NCBI GenBank assembly: GCA_937868025.1
Contig: CALMLJ010000271.1
Span: 1 to 13,138, forward strand
From: an uncultured Acidimicrobiaceae bacterium
GTDB taxonomy: Bacteria; Actinomycetota; Acidimicrobiia; Acidimicrobiales; Microtrichaceae
Direction: 5' to 3'
DNA length: 13,138 nucleotides
The number at the start of each line of letters is the position of its first letter. Position 1 is the first letter of the stretch. The translations under genes and the position numbers were made by a program. The notes under the pieces were generated by a model. That model did no database searches. It saw only the letters and a list, made by a program, of their open reading frames with translations, and was not told where the DNA came from. Below, piece after piece: positions 5,640 to 11,453 of this stretch.

Positions 5640-6143
5640 GTGCACTCCCTGTCTGTGAATCCAACGATCGTCGAACGCCACCGACCGCCACGACGACGTC
5701 GACCCCGGCTCGCGCTCGGGATACTGCTGGTCGGGCTCCTCGGAGTCGCCGCGTGCGGCGGTGACGGATCGGTCATCGAGATCACCGATGCGGTGATGCC
5801 GGTGCCCGGATCGGCCGACGAGACGTCGGTGTACCTGACGATCACGAACTCGGGCGACCAGGACGACCAGCTGCTCAACGCCGACACCGAGATCGCCCCG
5901 ATGACCCATCTGCACCAGACCGAGATCGAGACCAGTGGCCGGACGTCGATGACCACGAGCAACGCCGTCGACGTGGCGGCCGGATCGAGCGTTCGCTTCG
6001 CCGCCGGCGGACGTCACCTGATGTTGATGGGCCCCAAGGAACTCCAGCCGGGTGACACGTTCATCCTGTGGCTCAACTTCCGACACGCCGGGACCGTGAA
6101 GACCACCGTCAAGGTGATCGATATCGGCGACCTCGACCTCTGA
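5640..6143 (+). CDS. PCuAC-type copper chaperone lipoprotein
   Basis: This 167-residue protein is a PCuA(C) family member (DUF461), a periplasm-side Cu(I) chaperone that supports cytochrome oxidase copper-site assembly. A basic N-region and hydrophobic segment lead to the lipobox VAAC with Cys39, so it is probably lipid-anchored. The cupredoxin-like fold shows the family metal site: His92 in THLHQTE, Met104, then His126 and Met128 in GGRHLMLMGPK. The spacing is H-x11-M-x21-H-x-M, one residue off the usual H-x10-M-x21-H-x-M. GTG 5640 is used because of the promoter position; GTG 5655 is the alternative and would shorten only the basic region. It is divergent from the CopC/YtkA-like gene and is followed after 66 nt by the anti-sigma-like gene, which has its own promoter. 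The family call is firm. Confidence 0.92.
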   Translation: MHSLSVNPTIVERHRPPRRRRPRLALGILLVGLLGVAACGGDGSVIEITDAVMPVPGSADETSVYLTITNSGDQDDQLLNADTEIAPMTHLHQTEIETSGRTSMTTSNAVDVAAGSSVRFAAGGRHLMLMGPKELQPGDTFILWLNFRHAGTVKTTVKVIDIGDLDL

Positions 6144-6173
6144 GACGACGACGGTGGTGTTCTCGGTGCGTCG

Positions 6174-6200
6174 TGGAACTCACCCGGCGTCCGCGACGAC
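6174..6200 (+). promoter_or_regulatory. ECF-type promoter of the anti-sigma-like gene
   Basis: TGGAAC (6174-6179), 17 bp, then CGAC (6197-6200). ATG 6210 is 9 nt past the -10, again predicting a leaderless mRNA. Placing the anti-sigma-like gene under the same type of promoter fits a negative feedback loop. Confidence 0.65.
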
Positions 6201-6209
6201 CTTGGTTCC

Positions 6210-6872
6210 ATGAGCTGCGACACCTGGATCGAGGCGCTGTCGGCGGCGGCCGACGGAGAGGACCCCGGCGTCGACCCTCGACTCGTCGCTGCACATCTCA
6301 CGAGGTGCGAGCCGTGCCGGGCATTCGCCACTGAGCTCGAGGGGGTCGACGTCGCCTCACGGGTTGCCGTGGTCCCGGCGGCCCCCGACCTGGCTCGGCA
6401 GGTCGCTCGAAGCGCCGCCGTCGCCGACCGCGCCCGCGTGAGTGGTGTGCTCCGAGCACTACTCGGCGGCATCGCCATCGCCGTCGGCGCGTCGTCGATT
6501 CCCCCGCTCATCTTCGGCGACGACGGCATGGGTATGGGCATGTCCCACGCGGCCCGTCACTTCGGAGCGTTCAGCATGGCGTACGCCGTCGGCCTGCTCG
6601 TGGTGGCCGTCCGCCCGGCCCGGGCGCGAACGATGTTGCCGGTCGCCTTCGTCGTCGCCTCGGCGCTCGCCGTGACCGCGGTGTTCGACGCCGCCGAGGG
6701 CCGCGTGACCTTCATCGCCGAGGGCCGACACATCCCGGAGTTGGTGAGCCTGGCCCTGGTCTGGTTGCTCACACGGGCCAACGTGGCCGCCGGCGCCGTC
6801 GCTCCCCACACGACCGTGCCGCTCCGCCTCGTGGACCACGACATCAGCCCCGACCGGCGCGAGGTCGGGTAG
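6210..6872 (+). CDS. Zinc-finger anti-sigma-like membrane protein with Met/His loop
   Basis: This 220-residue protein starts with a zinc-binding anti-sigma (ZAS) motif: Cys3, then His29-x3-Cys33-x2-Cys36 in HLTRCEPC. Such domains hold ECF sigma factors inactive at the membrane. After a linker come four predicted membrane helices (about 82-103, 117-135, 141-160 and 173-188), an unusual layout since most ZAS proteins have one. The first loop, on the outer face if the N-terminus is cytoplasmic, is GDDGMGMGMSHAARH, with Met107, 109 and 111 and His113 and 117, a plausible Cu(I) site. Another His lies near 174. It has its own ECF-type promoter and sits next to PCuAC. The paired sigma is not adjacent; the two at 49 and 816 are the candidates. 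Copper sensing and sigma pairing are inference. Confidence 0.75.
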   Translation: MSCDTWIEALSAAADGEDPGVDPRLVAAHLTRCEPCRAFATELEGVDVASRVAVVPAAPDLARQVARSAAVADRARVSGVLRALLGGIAIAVGASSIPPLIFGDDGMGMGMSHAARHFGAFSMAYAVGLLVVAVRPARARTMLPVAFVVASALAVTAVFDAAEGRVTFIAEGRHIPELVSLALVWLLTRANVAAGAVAPHTTVPLRLVDHDISPDRREVG

Positions 6873-6894
6873 CCCCCGACGATCGACGCAGCTG

Positions 6895-7812
6895 TCAGGC
6901 GATGGGTGCCATGGGTGGCGGAGCCGGCGGGTCCGTCAGCGAGGGCGTCGGACCAGTCGGGCCCGGCGACGCACCATTCCGGCGGCGACGACGCAGCGCA
7001 CGGACCGCCAGCATCGGCACTCCGAAGACCACGGCGAAGGGCAAGGCGTAGCCGACTCCGGCTCCGACCACACGACCGATCTTCACCAACGCGCCGACTC
7101 CACTCGCGAGGGCACCCCCAAAGCCCGGCACGCTGCGCAGCGAGTCGCCGACCGGGGGCGGTGGCGCCGGCGTTGAACTGAGGCGCAGCGTGACGGTCGC
7201 CAACGACACCTGATCGTCGAGCACCCGTCGCTGGCCGACCAACTGTTCGAGATCGGACTCGCGGCGAGTGAGCTCAGCCTCGAGACCCGCCAGCTCCGTC
7301 ACGTTCTTCGTCTGGTCGAGGAACCCGCGGACGCGGTCGACGCTCTTCTGCGCCGACAGGATGCGAGCGTCGAGATCCGCTCCGGCGGCGGTGACGTCGT
7401 CGGTGGTCACGCTCCGTTGCTCCACCTTGCCGAGGTCGGCGAGCGCTACCAGCAGGCCACGGAAGTCCTTGGGCGGAACCTTGAGCGTGAGGACGGCCTG
7501 GTCCTCACCCTCGAACGCATCCTCCTGGCCGAACACGAAGCCGCCCCGCTCGGTGACCGCCGCCTCCGCCGCAGCCGAGGCCTCCTCGACGTCCTTCGCA
7601 ACGACCGTCAGGTCGGCCGTCGAGACGAGTTCACGCGCCACGCCGACCAAGTCTCCGGCGTCGGTCGCGCCGCCGGCCGACGTGTCCCGATCGCCAGCGA
7701 CCGCAGGTGGTGCCGCCTCGGAAGCATCCGTCGCTGCATCGTCACCGCCGCTGCAGCCCGAGGCCACGAACACCGCGCTCACGAACATCACCGTCAACCA
7801 TCGTCCCCGCAT
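6895..7812 (-). CDS. DUF4349-type lipoprotein
   Basis: This 305-residue protein begins at ATG 7812 with a signal sequence ending in the lipobox VASGC (Cys20). An acidic, low-complexity stretch (21-52) precedes a DUF4349-like core (about 60-212): ARELVSTADLTVVAKDVEEA, GGFVFGQEDAFEG, LTLKVPPKDF, then a helical section from 140 to 205 likely to form a coiled coil (LAGLEAELTRRESDLEQLVGQ), ending in VSLATVTLRLS. A membrane helix (about 248-272), an Arg-rich stop-transfer segment and a Pro-rich tail follow. The molecular role of DUF4349 proteins is unknown to me. It is convergent with the anti-sigma-like gene (22-nt gap) and has an ECF-type promoter of the CGTC variety, which ties it to the same regulon or an envelope-stress branch. 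Confidence 0.82.
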   Translation of the reverse strand: MRGRWLTVMFVSAVFVASGCSGGDDAATDASEAAPPAVAGDRDTSAGGATDAGDLVGVARELVSTADLTVVAKDVEEASAAAEAAVTERGGFVFGQEDAFEGEDQAVLTLKVPPKDFRGLLVALADLGKVEQRSVTTDDVTAAGADLDARILSAQKSVDRVRGFLDQTKNVTELAGLEAELTRRESDLEQLVGQRRVLDDQVSLATVTLRLSSTPAPPPPVGDSLRSVPGFGGALASGVGALVKIGRVVGAGVGYALPFAVVFGVPMLAVRALRRRRRNGASPGPTGPTPSLTDPPAPPPMAPIA

Positions 7813-7851
7813 GAGTTCCCCGTTTCGTCGCCTGCCCGAAGGTGCGGATAG

Positions 7852-7878
7852 GACGACGACCGAAGCCGATCGGTTCCC
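7852..7878 (-). promoter_or_regulatory. ECF-type promoter (CGTC variant) of the DUF4349 gene
   Basis: On the minus strand GGGAAC (7878-7873), 17 bp, then CGTC (7855-7852). Transcription should begin near 7843, about 30 nt before ATG 7812. The -10 differs from the CGAC of the other sites by one base, a change that separates sigma specificities in other ECF systems. Confidence 0.55.
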
Positions 7879-7998
7879 CCGACCCACCTCAACACCCCGC
7901 CCCGACACCTCGCCGACGACCGTAGAACCGGCGGCAGCCGGTGTGACGGCGGTCACTTCGAAGGCCCTCAGCAGATGCGAACCATTCTCAGGCGGCCG

Positions 7999-8015
7999 GG
8001 CGCTAACATAGCGCC
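7999..8015. promoter_or_regulatory. Perfect palindrome over the tRNA-Gly -10 region
   Basis: GGCGCTA (7999-8005) and TAGCGCC (8009-8015) form a perfect inverted repeat around ACA. A -10-like TAACAT (8004-8009) sits in its centre, 11 nt before the mature tRNA 5' end at 8021. It may bind a regulator or be chance. Confidence 0.4.
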
Positions 8016-8020
8016 GCCTT

Positions 8021-8095
8021 GCGGGTGTAGCTCAATGGCTAGAGCCCCTGCCTTCCAAGCAGGCTATGCGGTTTCGATTACCGTCACCCGCTCCA
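8021..8095 (+). tRNA. tRNA-Gly (anticodon UCC)
   Basis: Acceptor arms GCGGGTG (8021-8027) and CACCCGC (8085-8091) pair fully. The anticodon stem CCTGC/GCAGG encloses CTTCCAA with anticodon TCC, which reads GGA and GGG glycine codons. The T-arm GCGGT/ACCGT encloses TTCGATT, with a G-U pair at its base. The discriminator is T8092 and CCA is encoded at 8093-8095. Confidence 0.95.
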
Positions 8096-8103
8096 CCGGA
8101 CGC

Positions 8104-8140
8104 CGGCGGGCGTGTCGCCGAACTCGGCGGTCGCCCGCCG
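8104..8140. terminator. Long perfect hairpin, probable terminator for tRNA-Gly and the converging VOC gene
   Basis: CGGCGGGCG (8104-8112) pairs with CGCCCGCCG (8132-8140). Inside it CGCCG (8116-8120) pairs with CGGCG (8125-8129) around the tetraloop AACT. It lies 8 nt after the tRNA and 6 nt past the stop of the minus-strand gene ending at 8147, so it can serve both directions. There is no U-tract. Confidence 0.75.
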
Positions 8141-8146
8141 TTCGCG

Positions 8147-8509
8147 TCAGCCCGTGAGCGACGACTTCGGCTGCAACAGGCAGAACTCGTTGCCTTCCGG
8201 ATCGGCGAGCACCGTCCAGGTCACGTCGCCCTGCCCGATGTCGACCAGCGTCGCACCGAGCGCAATGAGGCGGTCGAGTTCGGCGTCGGCGTCATCGGGC
8301 GCGAGGTCGATGTGCAGCCGATTCTTGACCACCTTCTCGTCCGACACCGGCAAGAAGCACAAGCCGGGGTAGGCCTGCAGATCTGCCCCGACGAGGACCT
8401 CGTCGGTGTCCTCGTACAGGATCGGCTGGTCGAGGACCGCCGCCCAGAACCGGGCGAGCGCCGACGGATCATGGGCGTCGATGCACAGGTGGTAGAAGCG
8501 CGAAGTCAT
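8147..8509 (-). CDS. Glyoxalase-like (VOC superfamily) protein
   Basis: This 120-residue protein has two glyoxalase-like modules: FYHLCIDAHDPSALARFWAA at the N-terminus and RLHIDLAPDDADAELDRLIALGA with DPEGNEFCLL at the C-terminus. It matches the short 'glyoxalase-like domain' proteins common in actinobacteria, most of unknown substrate. His7 and the Glu of GNEF, with the RLHID His, sit where metal ligands usually lie. ATG 8509 is chosen because it begins the first module; the longer frame to 8644 would overlap the CDF gene. It lies 37 nt downstream of that gene and may be co-transcribed. Unlike the CadI-like protein at 1345-1824 it lacks a vicinal Cys pair. Confidence 0.8.
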   Translation of the reverse strand: MTSRFYHLCIDAHDPSALARFWAAVLDQPILYEDTDEVLVGADLQAYPGLCFLPVSDEKVVKNRLHIDLAPDDADAELDRLIALGATLVDIGQGDVTWTVLADPEGNEFCLLQPKSSLTG

Positions 8510-8546
8510 ACGACCGGTTACCCGATGACGGCGAACCCTGAACGCG

Positions 8547-9479
8547 TCACCACTCGAGTTCATCGCACCCGCGGTGGTCGTCGGGTTCGACCTGCAGGGT
8601 GGCGTGGTGCAGGCCGTGCCGCTCGCCCAGCATCTCGCGAGCACGGTCGAGCACGGCGTGGCTGTCGGTCGAGGGCGAGGTCATGAGGTGCGCAGTGAGC
8701 ACGTCCATGTCGGACGTGAGGGTCCACACGTGGAGGTCGTGCACGTCCACCACCCCGTCGATGCCGGCAAGGTCGGCGGTCACGGCGGCGAGATCGAGGT
8801 TCCGCGGCGCCGCCTGCAACAGGACGCGCAGCGCCTCACGACCGAGACGCAAGGCCCGGGGAAGGATGAACAGCCCGATCCCGGCAGCGATGACCGGATC
8901 GACCCACGCCCACCCGGTGATCCACATCACGCCGGCGCCGAGGATGACGCCGAGCGAGCCGAGCGCATCGGACATCACCTCGACGTACGCGCCCTCGACG
9001 TTGAGCGACTCCTTCGACCCCGAGCGGAGCAGCAGGAAGGCCACGACGTTCACCACGAGCCCGAGCACTCCGACGATGAGCACGGGTGCCGACGCGATGT
9101 GGGGCGGTTCGCCGAGCCGGGAGACGGCCTCGAACATCACGTACGCGGCAACGCCGACGAGCAGGACCGCGTTGGTGAGCGCCGCGAGGATCTCGAGGCG
9201 GTAGACACCGAACGTGTTGTGCTGGGTCTGGCTTCCCCGGGACGCCATTCGGATCGCGGCGAGCGCCATGCCGAGGCCGAGGACATCGGTGGCCATGTGC
9301 CCGGCATCGGAGAGCAGGGCGAGCGAGTTGGTGGCGAACCCCGTGACGACCTGCACCACCAAGAAGCCGAGGGTCAGCGCGAAGGCGATGGCCAACGGAC
9401 GCTGGTGGCGGGCCCCGGCGCGCATTGCTGCCGCGCCGTGGTGGTGAGCGTGCCCGCCGCTGCCGTGGTCGTGAGCCAT
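8547..9479 (-). CDS. Cation diffusion facilitator (CDF) metal exporter
   Basis: This 310-residue CDF transporter exports divalent metals, most often Zn or Cd, in exchange for protons. Six membrane helices are visible. The transport-site motif in helix 2 is SDAGHMATD (His61-x3-Asp65). The helix 5 partner is EVMSDALGS (Glu167-x3-Asp171), with Glu where classic zinc transporters have His. The C-terminal cytoplasmic domain (about 205-300) contains VDVHDLHVWTL and HATLQVE. The N-terminus is His-rich (HDHGSGGHAHHHG). ATG 9479 is the likely start: it gives the usual His-rich N-terminus, and an upstream frame to ATG 9506 reads into the palindromic operator. No metal sensor gene is adjacent. The family call is firm; substrate is open because of the Glu variant. 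Confidence 0.93.
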   Translation of the reverse strand: MAHDHGSGGHAHHHGAAAMRAGARHQRPLAIAFALTLGFLVVQVVTGFATNSLALLSDAGHMATDVLGLGMALAAIRMASRGSQTQHNTFGVYRLEILAALTNAVLLVGVAAYVMFEAVSRLGEPPHIASAPVLIVGVLGLVVNVVAFLLLRSGSKESLNVEGAYVEVMSDALGSLGVILGAGVMWITGWAWVDPVIAAGIGLFILPRALRLGREALRVLLQAAPRNLDLAAVTADLAGIDGVVDVHDLHVWTLTSDMDVLTAHLMTSPSTDSHAVLDRAREMLGERHGLHHATLQVEPDDHRGCDELEW

Positions 9480-9486
9480 GTGGCCA

Positions 9487-9510
9487 TCATATGCGATCTT
9501 TCGCATATGA
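9487..9510. promoter_or_regulatory. Perfect 10-4-10 palindrome upstream of the CDF gene, probable metal-regulator operator
   Basis: TCATATGCGA (9487-9496) and TCGCATATGA (9501-9510) are perfect inverted repeats separated by TCTT. It is an AT-rich island in GC-rich DNA, 8 nt before ATG 9479, and must overlap the promoter or start of the CDF mRNA. AT-rich ATATG-type palindromes are typical of ArsR/SmtB-family metal sensors. The bound protein is unknown. Confidence 0.65.
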
Positions 9511-9522
9511 CAACCCTCGGGT

Positions 9523-9936
9523 TCAATCGGCGTTGCGCATCGCTTCGGCGGCGTTGGTGAAGTAGCCCCACAACGCGGCGTCGATCGCCGGGTCGACGTC
9601 CATGACGTCGATCGCGCTCCGCATTGCAGCGAGCCAACGGTCGCGGCCCTCGGGATCGATCACGAACGGAGCGTGGCGCATCCGCAGACGCGGGTGGCCC
9701 CGCTCGTCGGAGTAGGTCGTGGGCCCACCCCAGTACTGGATCAGGAACAGACGGAACCGCTCCCGCGCACCGGCAAGGTCGTGCTGGTCGGGGTAGAGCG
9801 CCAACAGGGCGGCGTCCGCCTCGACGTTGTCGTAGAAGTGATCGACGAGCTGTACGAAGAAGTCGTCGCCGCCGACCGCGTCGTAGAGCGTGGGCTCGGG
9901 GGTGCGGCGAGGGGGTCCGAGCGGACTGATGGCCAT
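9523..9936 (-). CDS. Group II truncated haemoglobin (GlbO-like)
   Basis: This 137-residue protein is a 2-on-2 truncated haemoglobin. It binds haem and is likely to handle O2, NO or peroxide in the cytoplasm. TLYDAVGGDDFFVQLVDHFY contains the Phe/Tyr pair at B9-B10 (Tyr35). The FLIQYWGGP and RGHPRLRMRHAPF blocks are the group II signature, with His88 as the proximal haem ligand and Trp101 at G8. ATG 9936 is chosen because the globin fold begins soon after; the longer frame to 10047 overlaps the SnoaL-like gene. It lies 29 nt after that gene on the same strand and upstream of the CDF gene, which has its own operator. No strong Shine-Dalgarno is visible. Confidence 0.92.
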   Translation of the reverse strand: MAISPLGPPRRTPEPTLYDAVGGDDFFVQLVDHFYDNVEADAALLALYPDQHDLAGARERFRLFLIQYWGGPTTYSDERGHPRLRMRHAPFVIDPEGRDRWLAAMRSAIDVMDVDPAIDAALWGYFTNAAEAMRNAD

Positions 9937-9965
9937 GGACCAGACGCTACCGCCCCGATTCGGTC

Positions 9966-10400
9966 CTACTTGTAGCCGACCATGATCTGCTCGACCCACC
10001 AGGCCGGCGCAGCGTTCATGATGGCGGCGAGATCGAAGTAGTCCCACCAGCGGTCGACCTTGCCGTCCGACACCTCCATCACCGAACAGAAGCGCAGCTT
10101 GGTGGACTCACCGGTGTGCCAGAACCACTCCTCGACGTGTTCGGTGATGACGGAGTTCCCCGACGCCGTGATCGTGCCGTCGTGCAGCACGTAGTTCTCG
10201 AGCGGCTCGAGCCCGAGCCGCAGCCGGGCCGTCGTCTCGGCCGGACCGAACGCACCCTCCTCGACATCGATCACCGGCACGTCGACGTAGTGCCCCCGCT
10301 CGCTCATGAACGCACCCACCGCCTCGAAGTCGCGGCGGTTGAGCGCCGCCCAGAACGCCTCCACCAATGCGATGTTCGCTGCCTGCTGCTCGTCGGACAC
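9966..10400 (-). CDS. SnoaL/limonene-epoxide-hydrolase-like protein
   Basis: This 144-residue protein has the NTF2-like cone fold of the SnoaL and limonene-1,2-epoxide hydrolase families. The N-terminal helix ALVEAFWAALNRRDFEAVGA and the C-terminal KVDRWWDYFDLAAIM are characteristic; the DYFD motif matches the end of the epoxide hydrolase core, where an Asp is catalytic. The other catalytic Asp/Arg positions are not clear by eye, so hydrolase activity is uncertain. ATG 10400 begins the usual N-terminal helix. It is the first gene of the minus-strand run and its substrate cannot be inferred from context. Confidence 0.78.
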   Translation of the reverse strand: MSDEQQAANIALVEAFWAALNRRDFEAVGAFMSERGHYVDVPVIDVEEGAFGPAETTARLRLGLEPLENYVLHDGTITASGNSVITEHVEEWFWHTGESTKLRFCSVMEVSDGKVDRWWDYFDLAAIMNAAPAWWVEQIMVGYK

Positions 10401-10492
10401 GTGCCCTCCCCCGATCGTTGTGCGCCGAGTCCACCATCGGAACCCGTCCGGCGCAACCGTGTCTGACGCCGACCGCGGCCAGCCGTCGCCCC

Positions 10493-10498
10493 TACACT
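10493..10498 (+). promoter_or_regulatory. -10 element for tRNA-Arg
   Basis: TACACT lies 10 nt before the mature tRNA 5' end, a usual distance for an actinobacterial tRNA promoter. No good -35 is seen at the expected place. Confidence 0.45.
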
Positions 10499-10508
10499 GA
10501 CCCAGCCC

Positions 10509-10581
10509 GCCTCCGTAGCTCAGGGGATAGAGCGAGTCACTTCTAATGACCAGGTCGCAGGTTCGATTCCTGCCGGGGGCA
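10509..10581 (+). tRNA. tRNA-Arg (anticodon UCU)
   Basis: GCCTCCG (10509-10515) pairs with CGGGGGC (10574-10580) with one G-U pair; discriminator A10581. The D-arm is GCTC...GAGC. The anticodon loop CTTCTAA carries TCT, reading AGA and AGG. The anticodon stem AGTCA/TGACC has an A-C mismatch at its outer pair. The T-arm GCAGG/CCTGC is perfect. CCA is not encoded, unlike the tRNA-Gly here. Confidence 0.93.
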
Positions 10582-10684
10582 CAGAATCCGTAGGGAAGCG
10601 CCCCTCATTGGAACCGCTCCGCCTGGGCGGCGACGGCGCAGCGAAACCAACCGTGCGACGAGCCCGAGGTCGTACCCTCGCGAC

Positions 10685-10993
10685 ATGCCGGATGTCGCCC
10701 TACGACCGCTGCGAGCTCTGGTCGAGACTCATCGAGATCAGATCAAGGCCATCGTCGCACGCCACCACGGGCATTCCGTCGCGATCTTCGGTTCGGTCGC
10801 ACGGGGAGACGAGCTCCCGGGCAGTGACATCGACTTCCTCGTCGAACTCGCTCCCGACGCGCGACCGATCGAGATCCTCTCGATCGGGGTCGAGCTCGAG
10901 GAAGCCTTGGGCGTCAAGGTCGATGTCGGCACACCGACGGCGCTACGGGAACGGCTGCGAGACGAGGTCCTCGCCGAGGCGTTGCCACTTTGA
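10685..10993 (+). CDS. MNT-domain nucleotidyltransferase antitoxin (MntA-like)
   Basis: This 102-residue protein is a minimal nucleotidyltransferase of the MntA type. In MNT-HEPN systems it neutralises the HEPN RNase by transferring AMP to a tyrosine. The catalytic motif is intact: Gly36-Ser37 followed after ten residues by Asp48-x-Asp50 in GSVARGDELPGSDIDF, with a third acidic residue at Asp80 in GVKVDVG. No Shine-Dalgarno precedes ATG 10685; a -10-like TACCCT at 10673-10678 is 6 nt upstream, so the mRNA may be leaderless. A weaker ECF-like pair, TGGAAC (10609-10614), 16 bp, CGAC (10631-10634), also lies upstream. Its stop overlaps the probable TTG start of the damaged hepT gene. The whole pair sits just after tRNA-Arg. 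Confidence 0.87.
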   Translation: MPDVALRPLRALVETHRDQIKAIVARHHGHSVAIFGSVARGDELPGSDIDFLVELAPDARPIEILSIGVELEEALGVKVDVGTPTALRERLRDEVLAEALPL

Positions 10994-11337
10994 GCCGCCA
11001 CGACGAAGCACGGTTGTAGGACATCGTCGAGGCCGTCGACGCGATCCGAAGTCATCTGGCCAGAGGTGATCTCCGCGACGGCATGGTCTACGACGCGGTG
11101 CGAGTTCGGCTGATCGAGATCGGCGAGGCGGTCAAGGCCGTCGACTCAGGGCTTCTGGACAGCGCCCCCGACGTGCCGTGGAAGGAGATCGCCCGCATGC
11201 GCGACCACCTCGCGCACCGCTGCTTCGACACCGACCACGCCATCGTCCAGGACGTCGTCGACAACGACCTCGAGCCGCTGCTCGACGCGGTGCTGTCGCT
11301 CGTCGCTCGGGCGGGCCCGGACGATGAAGCTTCCTGA
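10990..11337 (+). pseudogene. HepT-like HEPN RNase toxin gene with a premature TAG at codon 10
   Basis: The frame starting at TTG 10990, overlapping the antitoxin stop, reads SRHDEARL, then TAG (11017-11019), then DIVEAVDAIRSHLARG and on into a HepT/HEPN domain of 115 codons. The pre-stop segment resembles the usual HepT N-terminus, so a complete toxin was likely encoded once. The HEPN catalytic motif remains: Arg71-x4-His76 in RDHLAHRCF. The tyrosine normally two residues after that His, the AMP acceptor in studied HepT, is Cys78. Downstream in-frame starts exist (ATG 11083 gives 84 residues), but these would lack the first helix. A truncated product, stop read-through, or an inactivated toxin are all possible; inactivation is simplest. 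Confidence 0.75.
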
Positions 11338-11339
11338 GC

Positions 11340-11370
11340 GGGCGTCAACACGCCCTCGGCCGTGACGCCC
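11340..11370. terminator. Hairpin after the hepT-like gene
   Basis: GGGCGTCA (11340-11347) pairs perfectly with TGACGCCC (11363-11370). The same left arm can instead pair GGGCGT with ACGCCC (11350-11355), so two exclusive hairpins exist. It begins 2 nt after the stop. No U-tract follows. Confidence 0.5.
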
Positions 11371-11453
11371 GGCCCAGCAGGTCGTGGTTCCAAAACAGTC
11401 CTGCCAACCGTCTGCGTGCCGCAGTGGCCGTGTCGACGGCTCGACGCCGGCTG

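Noticed and set aside
8574..9560. A 328-codon plus-strand frame opposite the CDF gene
   Set aside because: It is the antisense shadow of a well-recognised CDF transporter, with a His/Glu/Arg-rich composition and no motif.
10609..10634. TGGAAC-N16-CGAC as a firm ECF promoter of the MntA gene
   Set aside because: The spacer is 16 rather than the constant 17, and a closer -10-like TACCCT fits a leaderless start. It is mentioned only as an alternative.
10509..11337. tRNA-Arg as an integration site for a mobile island
   Set aside because: The toxin-antitoxin pair follows the tRNA, but I found no integrase gene and no direct repeat of the tRNA 3' end in the window.
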